From positions 1 through 5,795 of the forward strand of contig JAPHUG010000509.1 of assembly GCA_026197195.1 (NCBI GenBank): 5,795 nucleotides of DNA. The letters run 5' to 3'. The DNA is from Sedimenticola sp. (GTDB taxonomy: Bacteria; Pseudomonadota; Gammaproteobacteria; Chromatiales; Chromatiaceae). The position numbers and the translations under genes are program-made. Shown piece by piece: positions 1 through 5,795 of this stretch; the stretch's first letter is position 1, and each line of letters begins with the position of its first letter. Below the pieces are notes generated by a model, which saw only the letters and a program-made list of their open reading frames with translations, searched no databases and was not told where the DNA came from.

Positions 1-944
1 TCCTGTGACTGCTTTAGGTTACTGGTATCCGAGATAATCGATATATAGTTTGTGACACACCCATGGTCATCCGTGACCACACTAATGCTCAGCCACGCCG
101 GATAAAGATCACCATTTTTACGCCGGTTGATGACTTCACCACACCACTGTTTGGTGTTATTGAGTGTCTCCCACATGGTTTTATAAAAAGATTCATCTTG
201 CTGTTCAGATCGCCAAAGATTAGGCGATTTACCCAGAAGTTCCGCCTCAGTGTAGCCACTGATATCACTGAATGTCTGATTGACCGCAAGAATTCTGACG
301 TTAGCATCGGTAATCACCACTCCTTCTGTAACATGCATGAAGATGGTGGATGCTTGCCTCAGTTTATTTTCACTCTCTTTGCGGGCTGTAATATCCAGGT
401 TGGTTGAACGCACGCCTGTCTGTTCGCCTTTTTCATCGTAGATGGGCATGCAGATATGACTAATCCACTTGATTCGACCATCTACCGACCTGATTCGAAT
501 ATCAAAGCTCTCATTCTCACCACGCTCATTAATACGGTGAACATGGCTATTCCAGCGGAGCAGGTCATCCGGGTGGATAAGCTGATCCATGAGATTGGGT
601 TGATTGTAAAAAGCATCAGCACTGTGTCCTGTAATGGCAGAACAGGAGGGTGATACGTACTCATATTGGCCATCCAGTTGCCGCAGATAGATAAACTCCT
701 GCGCCTGATCCGCAATGGCACGAAATTGCTCACTGGTCATACGATAGGCATTGCGCAGCGTAAACAGATAACCGACGAGTGTGCCTACCGCCAGGGCCAC
801 CAGAGAGGGGACAATATAGGATGCAGGCTGGATAAAGCCATAAACAGCAAAACCGTGAATTGTCGCAAACGACCAAAAACAGAAAAAGGCTACGGGAATC
901 GTAATCGAGTAATAGGATCGGACTTTTTTTGTTCGGTTTAACAT
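1..944 (-). CDS. Membrane-anchored tandem PAS sensor protein, N-terminal part (C-terminus off the left edge)
   Basis: The reading frame runs from an ATG at 944-942 to the window edge with no stop: 314 complete codons. An in-frame TAG two codons upstream (950-948) makes this the first possible ATG; no good Shine-Dalgarno precedes it. Residues about 13-35 and 37-62 are hydrophobic and read as two membrane helices with a very short loop, so the rest should be cytoplasmic. A first PAS domain covers about 72-185 (EYVSPSCSAITGHS, IHPDDLLRW) and ends in a typical PAC segment (RSTNLDITARKE). A second PAS covers about 196-312 (GVVITDANVRILAVNQTFSDISGY, shown here in part as VNQTFSDISGYTEAELLGKS; then NRRKNGDLYPAWLSIS and IISDTSNLKQSQ). 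In known proteins this second type of PAS is often followed by GGDEF or GGDEF-EAL domains, less often by a histidine kinase. The output domain is not visible, so cyclic-di-GMP signalling is only an inference. The ligand of the PAS domains cannot be told; I see no clear haem or flavin signature. Confidence 0.88.
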   Translation of the reverse strand, partial: MLNRTKKVRSYYSITIPVAFFCFWSFATIHGFAVYGFIQPASYIVPSLVALAVGTLVGYLFTLRNAYRMTSEQFRAIADQAQEFIYLRQLDGQYEYVSPSCSAITGHSADAFYNQPNLMDQLIHPDDLLRWNSHVHRINERGENESFDIRIRSVDGRIKWISHICMPIYDEKGEQTGVRSTNLDITARKESENKLRQASTIFMHVTEGVVITDANVRILAVNQTFSDISGYTEAELLGKSPNLWRSEQQDESFYKTMWETLNNTKQWCGEVINRRKNGDLYPAWLSISVVTDDHGCVTNYISIISDTSNLKQSQ

Positions 945-1071
945 AGGCTAGACTGCTGTGGCCTTGAGTGTGTTATGCCTGACCGCCACCCTATGAACCA
1001 AAGCTGTCTTAAGGCATCTATCGATATGATAATGATCAGGCATATAATGAGAACCGTGTCACAGAATAATA

Positions 1072-1088
1072 CCTTATTGATCATAAGG
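1072..1088. promoter_or_regulatory. Operator-like palindrome CCTTAT-N5-ATAAGG
   Basis: Two perfect 6-bp arms (CCTTAT at 1072-1077, ATAAGG at 1083-1088) flank the 5-bp spacer TGATC. The site abuts a -10-like TATTAT on the minus strand (1071-1066), so it would sit between the -10 and -35 of a possible promoter for the PAS gene. It has no U-tract on either side and the arms are short, so it looks more like a protein-binding site than a terminator. The binding protein is unknown, and chance occurrence in AT-rich DNA cannot be excluded. Confidence 0.3.
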
Positions 1089-1091
1089 CAA

Positions 1092-1114
1092 TTACCCAGC
1101 CAGTAACTGGGTGA
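1092..1114. repeat. Inverted repeat ACCCAG-N7-CTGGGT with an overlapping inner dyad
   Basis: The arms ACCCAG (1094-1099) and CTGGGT (1107-1112) are perfect reverse complements around a 7-bp loop, and the outer T1092/A1114 can also pair across a T/G. A second dyad, CCAGT-A-ACTGG (1100-1110), overlaps it, so the sequence could form two alternative hairpins or serve as a binding site. No U-tract follows on either strand, which argues against an intrinsic terminator. It begins four bases after the palindrome at 1072-1088; the two centres are about 23 bp apart, roughly two helical turns. Confidence 0.3.
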
Positions 1115-1292
1115 CTGATAATACACCTTTGACCAAAATCATATAATCAAAAACATCTGATTGTTTTATCTATACTTTTTATGACAACCAACAACAGGGA
1201 CACTACCGGCGTTATTCATCCACGCCTATTGCCTTGAACCGGCAGCTATATTAAGGCTTTCTCTAATCAATAAATGGCAAATAGTACTCACG

Positions 1293-2153
1293 ATGAACTG
1301 GCAAAGTTTTATACTCAGCAATGAAGTCGCAATACGCCTCGGTTTTTTCTTTGGCGTGTTAGTGATCATTGCACTTTGGGAGGTCAAATCACCACGCCGC
1401 CCCTTATCCCAACCCAAGCTGTTGCGCTGGACCCATAACCTTGGCTTGGTGTTTCTCAACTCCGCCATACTGCGTTTGCTTTTTCCGGCCGCTGCAGTTG
1501 GTGTCGCGCTATTTGCCCAGGATCAACAGTGGGGTTTATTCAACTATTTCTCGTTTCCACTGCTGTTTTCCGCTGTTATTTCCGTCATTCTGATGGATGC
1601 CGTCATCTACTTGCAGCATGTCATGGCGCATGCCGTCCCTCTGTTGTGGCGACTGCATCGTGTCCACCATGCGGATATGGATTATGACGTCACCACCGGT
1701 GCGCGCTTCCATCCCATCGAAATTATCCTATCGATGCTGATTAAGTTCGCCACTATTCTGTTGCTCGGCCCACCCGTTGTCGCCGTGGTGATCTTTGAGG
1801 TACTGCTTAACGCCACAGCCATGTTCAATCATGGCAACCTGAAGCTCCCTGCCAGGCTGGATAGCCTGTTACGGTTGTTCGTTGTCACGCCGGATATGCA
1901 TCGGGTTCATCATTCAGTTGATGATGATGAGACCAACAGTAACTTTGGCTTTAACCTGCCCTGGTGGGACAGGCTGTTTGGTACTTACAAGGCGCAACCC
2001 CGGGCCGGGCATGAAGGAATGACTATCGGTATAGATCACTTTCGTGATCCAGGAAAAGTGGAACGCATCTGGGGAATGTTGATGTTACCGTTCAGCGGTG
2101 ACAGTGCGAGCTATACCATTAACAGAAGAAGCTGGAAAAAAGGATCTGATTGA
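1293..2153 (+). CDS. Sterol desaturase / fatty acid hydroxylase superfamily membrane protein
   Basis: This 286-residue protein carries the histidine motifs of the integral-membrane di-iron hydroxylase superfamily: HVMAH (His109, His113), HRVHH (His122, 125, 126), a conserved His140 in RFHPIE, FNHGN (His180) and HRVHHS (His203, 206, 207), followed by the family-typical NSNFGF and WWDRLFGTY. Hydrophobic stretches at about 12-28, 50-74, 84-107 and 145-172 fit four membrane passages, with the histidines facing the cytoplasm. Members use a di-iron centre and O2 to hydroxylate or desaturate lipids. The substrate here cannot be assigned: the family includes sterol, fatty-acid, carotenoid and hopanoid-type enzymes. 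The length is usual for the short bacterial branch and all core histidines are present. The start ATG lacks a clear Shine-Dalgarno; the frame is open upstream but has no better start. A 16-codon reading frame from ATG 1274 overlaps the start. The gene is a lone unit, divergent from the PAS sensor and convergent with the RpfE-like gene. Confidence 0.9.
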   Translation: MNWQSFILSNEVAIRLGFFFGVLVIIALWEVKSPRRPLSQPKLLRWTHNLGLVFLNSAILRLLFPAAAVGVALFAQDQQWGLFNYFSFPLLFSAVISVILMDAVIYLQHVMAHAVPLLWRLHRVHHADMDYDVTTGARFHPIEIILSMLIKFATILLLGPPVVAVVIFEVLLNATAMFNHGNLKLPARLDSLLRLFVVTPDMHRVHHSVDDDETNSNFGFNLPWWDRLFGTYKAQPRAGHEGMTIGIDHFRDPGKVERIWGMLMLPFSGDSASYTINRRSWKKGSD

Positions 2154-2172
2154 TAGTGGCAGTGTCACACCG

Positions 2173-3210
2173 TTATTGATTGGTATCCAGATGCGCAACA
2201 ATCGGCTTTCTACGCCTCCAAAAACGACGCAGTGCTGAGCGATCAATACGATACTGCTGACCATCACAGGGATACAGGCGGATCTCGTCTAGCTGGCCCT
2301 TTTTGAGGGCATCAATGAGGGGCGACAGCCACGCTTCAAAACGAAGCATCTCCTCTTTCCAGGTCATCGGGTCTGCACATAACACCGGCCGTTGCAGGGC
2401 ATCATAGTGAAGCAGCACCTCTCCTTTGACTGCACTTAGTTGATCGATCTGTTGCGGAGGCTCATGGATACCGAGGCTTGTCGTCGCGGCCAATCCTTTC
2501 AGCAAGGGATCATTACTAAAGAGTGCAGTGAAGGTGGGTGCCATCTGATCAGTCAGCCGCCCTCCCCCTGATAGCCACAATCCGCTGATGGCACCCTTTC
2601 CTGCCGACTCCCGCTGTTCATTCACAGCCGAGGTATAGAACAGCATCTGTATCTCATTCAACACGCCGTGCCACTTGAAACCTTCGCCGCCACCGGGAAG
2701 AAACAGATCCATATTACGACCAAACGCATCTGTTAACTCATGGGTAACCAGGTCAGGGGCCCTGTCCAAGGGAAGATACCAGCGTTGAGGATTCGCTACC
2801 TCAACCTGCCATCCCTCTTCTGAAAAATGCGTATTAAACAGAGCCGCCAGTTCACTGGCTTCCTGTCGGGTCAGGGCCAGATCCTCCGTATCAAACAGCA
2901 GTAATCTGTCCTGATCCGGACGGAGATAGACCGGATTGGCCTGCAGCCAGTAGCGCTCATCAACAGACGCACCATCACCAATTCGGCGATAGGCCGCGGT
3001 AGGCAGATTACGCCCTTCATCCACACGCACACCAAAGAGCCTGAACACAACCGGCTCCAGCGACTTGCCCGGGAATGGAGAGGGCTGACTCCGTGCAAGT
3101 ACCTGCTCCAGCCGAGGCAACCGCATTTCGCCTTCAGACTGCATCAGCGCAGGCATCGGCCCAAGCAGTCCAGGAACAACCAGGTGAACGCTATTTTTTG
3201 CCTTATTCAT
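2173..3210 (-). CDS. RpfE/COG4255-type conserved protein of unknown activity
   Basis: The protein has 345 residues from the ATG at 3210-3208; a GTG at 3216 would add two residues, but the ATG has the better upstream signal (TGAGTGG, 5 nt after GAG). I recognise the family of Xanthomonas RpfE (COG4255), which databases often label regulatory protein or phosphoglycerate mutase-like. Supporting segments are the N-terminal VHLVVPGLLGP (about 8-18), YWLQANPVYLRPD with the following DRLLLFD (about 87-107), PQRWYLPL, the LNEIQM motif (about 184-189) with VNEQRE just after, and LWLSGGG (about 211-217). No signal peptide or membrane helix is evident, so it is probably cytoplasmic. No catalytic activity is established to my knowledge, and the mutase label should not be taken as function. 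In Xanthomonas rpfE sits beside recJ; here it lies downstream of hom, separated from it by a strong hairpin, and ends 19 bp from the convergent hydroxylase gene. The C-terminus is basic (RRFWRRRKP), which is notable but unexplained. Confidence 0.8.
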   Translation of the reverse strand: MNKAKNSVHLVVPGLLGPMPALMQSEGEMRLPRLEQVLARSQPSPFPGKSLEPVVFRLFGVRVDEGRNLPTAAYRRIGDGASVDERYWLQANPVYLRPDQDRLLLFDTEDLALTRQEASELAALFNTHFSEEGWQVEVANPQRWYLPLDRAPDLVTHELTDAFGRNMDLFLPGGGEGFKWHGVLNEIQMLFYTSAVNEQRESAGKGAISGLWLSGGGRLTDQMAPTFTALFSNDPLLKGLAATTSLGIHEPPQQIDQLSAVKGEVLLHYDALQRPVLCADPMTWKEEMLRFEAWLSPLIDALKKGQLDEIRLYPCDGQQYRIDRSALRRFWRRRKPIVAHLDTNQ

Positions 3211-3225
3211 AGCCACTCAATAGAA

Positions 3226-3265
3226 AGGCCGTGGAGCAACGCCAGCAGCGTCAGATCCACGGCCT
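3226..3265 (-). terminator. Long hairpin terminator downstream of hom
   Basis: Arms AGGCCGTGGA (3226-3235) and TCCACGGCCT (3256-3265) form a perfect 10-bp GC-rich stem. Inside the 20-nt loop, ACGC (3239-3242) and GCGT (3248-3251) can form a second short stem. Read on the minus strand, the 9-bp core stem is followed by TTTCTATT, a moderate U-tract, 20 bases after the hom stop codon. On the plus strand the stem is followed by TCGTTTTGTT, so it may work in both directions. It ends only about 15 bases before the start of the RpfE-like gene, so that gene either has a promoter inside hom or depends on read-through. Confidence 0.75.
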
Positions 3266-3284
3266 CGTTTTGTTACGATAGAAT

Positions 3285-4598
3285 TCAGCCTTCCAGCTGT
3301 TCCATTCGAATACGCATGACACTCCCGGTAACTGAAGGCAGCGCTTCGATCCTGTTGATCGCCTCATTCATCTGACGCTCCAGCACTTCATGGGTCAGCA
3401 TGATCAGAGAGACCTGGGTATCGCCTTCTGCCGGCTCTTTCTGTTGAATCGCCTCAATGCTGATTTCAGAATCGGCCAGGATACGGGTGATCTCTGCCAT
3501 CACGCCCAGTTCATCAGCTACCTGCATACGCAGATAGTAAGCGGTCTCTACATCATCCATTCCTAAAATGGGCAAATCAGACAGCTCATTCGCCTGGAAG
3601 GCCAGGTGTGGCACCCGGTTCTCAGGATCGGTCGTCAACGCACGCACCACATCCACCACGTCTGCTACAACAGCAGAGGCAGTAGGTTCTGCACCCGCAC
3701 CGGCACCGTAATAGAGCGTTGGGCCAACGGCATCCCCCTTGACCAACACCGCATTCATCACACCATCAACATTGGCAATGAGACGCCGTTCAGGGATCAG
3801 GGTGGGATGCACCCGCATCTCGATACCCTTCTCTGTTTTATGGGCAATACCGAGGTGTTTAATGCGATAGCCGAGTTCGCCGGCAAACGCCACATCCTGC
3901 CGCTCAATCCGTGTAATACCCTCGGTATAGGTCTTGTCAAACTGCAGAGGTATACCAAAGGCAATGGAGCTGAGAATGGTCAGCTTGTGGGCCGCGTCGA
4001 TCCCCTCGACATCAAAGGTCGGGTCGGCCTCGGCATAGCCCAGCGCCTGAGCCTCTGCCAGCACATCATCAAAATCCCGACCCTTGTCGCGCATCTCCGT
4101 CAGAATAAAGTTGCCGGTACCGTTAATTATACCCGCCACCCACTCTATCTGATTGGCAGACAGCCCTTCACGGATCGCCTTGATAATGGGTATACCGCCA
4201 GCCACACCAGCCTCAAAAGCAACGGTGACACCCTTCTTCTGGGCGGCCGCAAAGATCTCGTTGCCGTGCATGGCAATCAGCGCCTTGTTGGCGGTTACCA
4301 CATGCTTGCCATTTTCGATCGCCTGCAGCACCAGTTCGAGTGCGGGTGAGTAGCCACCGATGAGTTCGATAACGATCTCAATCTCAGGGTTATTAACCAC
4401 GGCAAAGGCATCGTCGGTGATCTCGATCTGATCCAGGCCGTTAATCGAATCTGCATTGTATTCACGTGCCGCCGCCTGGGTGATACGAATCCCACGCCCC
4501 GCCCGGCGGGCAATCTCATCGGCGTTGCGGGTCAACACATTGACCGTACCGCCGCCTACCGTACCTAATCCCAACAAACCTACTTTGACCGGTTCCAA
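3285..4598 (-). CDS. hom: Homoserine dehydrogenase with C-terminal ACT domain
   Basis: The enzyme reduces L-aspartate 4-semialdehyde to L-homoserine with NAD(P)H in the cytoplasm, the branch step to threonine and methionine. From the preferred start it has 437 residues, the usual length of monofunctional Hom; there is no aspartokinase domain. The N-terminal Rossmann fold shows GLGTVGGG (about 10-17) and TANK (102-105). The catalytic domain has AGVAGGIP, INGTGNF, and the family signature ADPTFDVEGIDAAHK (about 191-205), whose final Lys is the expected catalytic residue. An ACT domain at about 353-437 suggests feedback control, probably by threonine. Start choice: a TTG at 4598-4596 has GGGAG (4611-4607) at ideal spacing of 8 nt and gives MEPVKVGLLGLG, the family-typical N-terminus. 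An alternative in-frame TTG at 4613 adds five residues but overlaps this Shine-Dalgarno and has a poorer one itself. No ATG is available near the N-terminus. It follows alaC on the same strand. Confidence 0.97.
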   Translation of the reverse strand: MEPVKVGLLGLGTVGGGTVNVLTRNADEIARRAGRGIRITQAAAREYNADSINGLDQIEITDDAFAVVNNPEIEIVIELIGGYSPALELVLQAIENGKHVVTANKALIAMHGNEIFAAAQKKGVTVAFEAGVAGGIPIIKAIREGLSANQIEWVAGIINGTGNFILTEMRDKGRDFDDVLAEAQALGYAEADPTFDVEGIDAAHKLTILSSIAFGIPLQFDKTYTEGITRIERQDVAFAGELGYRIKHLGIAHKTEKGIEMRVHPTLIPERRLIANVDGVMNAVLVKGDAVGPTLYYGAGAGAEPTASAVVADVVDVVRALTTDPENRVPHLAFQANELSDLPILGMDDVETAYYLRMQVADELGVMAEITRILADSEISIEAIQQKEPAEGDTQVSLIMLTHEVLERQMNEAINRIEALPSVTGSVMRIRMEQLEG

Positions 4599-4606
4599 AA
4601 CACTTT

Positions 4607-4611
4607 CTCCC
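4607..4611 (-). promoter_or_regulatory. Ribosome binding site deciding the hom TTG start
   Basis: GGGAG followed by AA lies 8 nt upstream of the TTG at 4598 on the minus strand. It is the strongest Shine-Dalgarno match in this gap and supports the TTG at 4598 rather than the in-frame TTG at 4613, which overlaps it. Confidence 0.65.
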
Positions 4612-4624
4612 AATTCTTTTTGCT

Positions 4625-4646
4625 TTCAGACAGCTTTCTGCCTGAA
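4625..4646 (-). repeat. Intercistronic hairpin between alaC and hom
   Basis: On the minus-strand transcript TTCAGGCAG pairs with CTGTCTGAA over a 4-nt AAAG loop: nine pairs including one G-U wobble. It begins seven bases after the alaC stop codon and is followed by AGCAAAAAG rather than a U-tract. It therefore does not look like an intrinsic terminator and fits cotranscription of alaC and hom. It may protect or mark the 3' end of alaC mRNA or mark a processing site; that role is inference. Confidence 0.5.
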
Positions 4647-4653
4647 GTAATCG

Positions 4654-5795
4654 CTACGCTTCCGCCAGTTTGGCGTCTTTACGAATCATTTCTCGGATGC
4701 CGCGAACGGCCTGCCTAGTTCGGTGCTCATTCTCAATCAGGCCAAACCGCACATAGTCATCCCCGTGTTGGCCAAAACCAATACCGGGCGCAACGGCTAC
4801 CTTGGCCTCTTTTAACACCTTCTTGGAGAACTCCAATGAGCCCATCGACAGATACTGCTCCGGAATCTTGGCCCAGACAAACATGGTGGCCTTGGGCCGC
4901 TCAACGGGCCAACCCGCCGAGTTCAACCCATCACAGAGGACATCCCGACGCCGCTGGTACATATCTCTAATCTCTTTTACACAATCCTGTGGTCCTTCCA
5001 GCGCATGAATAGCCGCCACCTGAATCGGGGTAAACATGCCGTAATCCAGATAGGATTTCATTCGAGCCAACGCCGCTACCAACGCTTTGTTGCCGCACAT
5101 GAAGCCGACACGCCAACCGGGCATATTATAGCTTTTTGACAGCGAGAAAAACTCCACGGCAATATCTTCCGCTCCCTTTACCTGAAGAATGGAAGGGGCG
5201 ACATAGCCATCAAAGGCGATATCGGCATAGGCCAGATCATGCACCACCCAGATATTATTCTGGCGGGCAATCTCAATCACCTTCTCAAAGAAATCCAAAT
5301 CCACACACTGCCCGGTCGGGTTACCTGGAAAGTTGAGGACCAGCATCTTCGGCTTTGGCCAGGAGTCAATAATCGCCTCCTCCAGCTTATCGAAGAAGTC
5401 CACATCCGGTACCAGCGGGACATGGCGGATATCGGCACCCGCAATCACAAATCCATAGGGGTGGATCGGATAGGCGGGGTTCGGCACCAGCACCGAATCT
5501 CCCGGCCCCAGGCAGGCCAGCGAAAGATGGGCCAGCCCCTCTTTTGAACCGATCGTGACAATGGCCTGTGACTCCGGGTCCAGCGTCACATCATAGCGAT
5601 CCTTGTACCAGGTACAGATGGCACGGCGCAGCCGGGGAATACCCCGTGACATGGAATAGCGATGGGTGTCCTTGCGTTGCGCCGCTTCCACCAGCTTATC
5701 AACGATATGCTGAGGGGTGGGCTGATCGGGATTTCCCATACCAAAATCGATAATATCTTCGCCCCGCGCTCGCGCGGCCGCTTTCAACTCATTAA
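4654..5795 (-). CDS. alaC: Alanine aminotransferase AlaC-like, class I/II PLP aminotransferase (N-terminus off the right edge)
   Basis: This fold-type I aminotransferase most resembles AlaC (YfdZ), which makes alanine from pyruvate with glutamate as amino donor in the cytoplasm. The gene is cut at its 5' end: the frame stays open to the edge, and the codons before the first TTG (5787) read NEL, matching the family's usual N-terminal segment ahead of [20 protein letters not shown]. That TTG is thus internal, and some 15-25 residues are probably missing. Counting from that TTG, visible motifs are MGNPDQPTP (about 17-25), [19 protein letters not shown] (about 103-112), the NPTG motif (about 156-159), the cofactor-contacting HDLAYAD (Asp184, Tyr187), the PLP lysine in [15 protein letters not shown] (Lys218) and the substrate-carboxylate arginine in YVRFGL (Arg347). 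The stop is TAG at 4656-4654. It precedes hom by 55 bp on the same strand. LL-diaminopimelate aminotransferase is a related alternative, but the sequence style and the hom neighbour favour AlaC. Substrate assignment is by family resemblance. Confidence 0.9.
   Translation of the reverse strand, partial: NELKAAARARGEDIIDFGMGNPDQPTPQHIVDKLVEAAQRKDTHRYSMSRGIPRLRRAICTWYKDRYDVTLDPESQAIVTIGSKEGLAHLSLACLGPGDSVLVPNPAYPIHPYGFVIAGADIRHVPLVPDVDFFDKLEEAIIDSWPKPKMLVLNFPGNPTGQCVDLDFFEKVIEIARQNNIWVVHDLAYADIAFDGYVAPSILQVKGAEDIAVEFFSLSKSYNMPGWRVGFMCGNKALVAALARMKSYLDYGMFTPIQVAAIHALEGPQDCVKEIRDMYQRRRDVLCDGLNSAGWPVERPKATMFVWAKIPEQYLSMGSLEFSKKVLKEAKVAVAPGIGFGQHGDDYVRFGLIENEHRTRQAVRGIREMIRKDAKLAEA

Larger units (their letters stand above)
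945..1292. promoter_or_regulatory. Divergent intergenic control region between the PAS sensor and the hydroxylase
   Basis: This 348-bp stretch lies between two genes that start outward from it, so it should hold promoters for both. It is visibly more AT-rich than the genes. On the plus strand there are -10-like hexamers TATAAT at 1142-1147 and TATACT at 1171-1176, and a TTGACC at 1129-1134, but no pair has correct 16-18 bp spacing. On the minus strand TATTAT (1071-1066) lies next to a palindrome at 1072-1088, again without a good -35. Promoters are therefore not assigned. Two dyad elements, listed separately, are the only clear structure. I see no tRNA, terminator with a U-tract, or convincing small gene in this stretch. 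Confidence 0.5.

Noticed and set aside
63..407. A 114-codon plus-strand open frame at the left end.
   Set aside because: It is antisense to the second PAS domain, whose minus-strand translation is clearly the real coding frame.
1021..1045. A possible Fur box around GATAATGATCA.
   Set aside because: Only the first half matches the TGATAAT-N-ATTATCA pattern; the second half matches poorly, so this is probably chance in AT-rich DNA.
938..1126. A 62-codon minus-strand open frame with a hydrophobic stretch, ending just inside the PAS gene.
   Set aside because: It spans the palindromic, AT-rich control region, has no evident ribosome-binding site, and its hydrophobic run comes from AT-rich codons. 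No family resemblance was seen.
2095..2172. A loose inverted similarity between CGGTGACAGTGC and GCAGTGTCACACCG near the convergent gene ends.
   Set aside because: The arms are imperfect and more than 50 bases apart, with no U-tract; I do not call a terminator in the 19-bp convergent gap.
3606..4349. A 247-codon plus-strand open frame lying antisense to hom.
   Set aside because: It lies entirely within the well-supported hom gene, its protein has no recognisable domain and is rich in His, Arg and Gly, as expected from reading a conserved gene backwards.
5785..5787. TTG as the start codon of the alaC-like gene.
   Set aside because: The frame is open to the window edge and the upstream codons (NE) continue the conserved N-terminal segment, so the gene is cut by the window.

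Overview
The window looks like an ordinary chromosomal segment of a gammaproteobacterium with roughly 50% GC. This rests on gene content and protein style: an AlaC-type aminotransferase directly followed by homoserine dehydrogenase, an RpfE/COG4255-type protein, and a PAS sensor of the kind common in free-living gammaproteobacteria. A sulfur-oxidiser or Chromatiales-like host would fit, but that is a guess from general resemblance. I see no insertion sequence, CRISPR array, tRNA, rRNA or prophage gene.

Layout from left to right. (1) Positions 1-944, minus strand: the N-terminal part of a membrane-anchored two-PAS signalling protein whose output domain lies beyond the left edge. (2) Positions 945-1292: a 348-bp divergent intergenic region, AT-rich, with two close palindromes and only weak promoter-like hexamers. 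(3) Positions 1293-2153, plus strand: a membrane di-iron hydroxylase of the sterol desaturase/fatty acid hydroxylase superfamily. It converges, with a 19-bp gap, on (4) 2173-3210, minus strand: an RpfE/COG4255-type protein of unknown biochemical activity. (5) Positions 3226-3265: a strong long hairpin resembling a terminator. (6) Positions 3285-4598, minus strand: homoserine dehydrogenase (hom), probably starting at TTG. (7) Positions 4654-5795, minus strand: an alanine aminotransferase-like protein (alaC), cut by the right edge.

alaC and hom are on the same strand, 55 bp apart, with an intercistronic hairpin that lacks a U-tract, so they are probably cotranscribed. Both act in amino-acid metabolism: transamination of pyruvate to alanine, and reduction of aspartate semialdehyde to homoserine on the way to threonine and methionine. 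The hairpin after hom separates this pair from the RpfE-like gene, and thrC, which often follows hom, is not next to it here. The PAS protein and the hydroxylase are divergently transcribed and have no evident link to the amino-acid genes.

Nothing here amounts to a clearly new biological system. The points most worth a second look are the uncharacterised RpfE-like protein with a terminator directly in front of its start, the paired palindromes in the divergent region, and the unassigned substrate of the hydroxylase.
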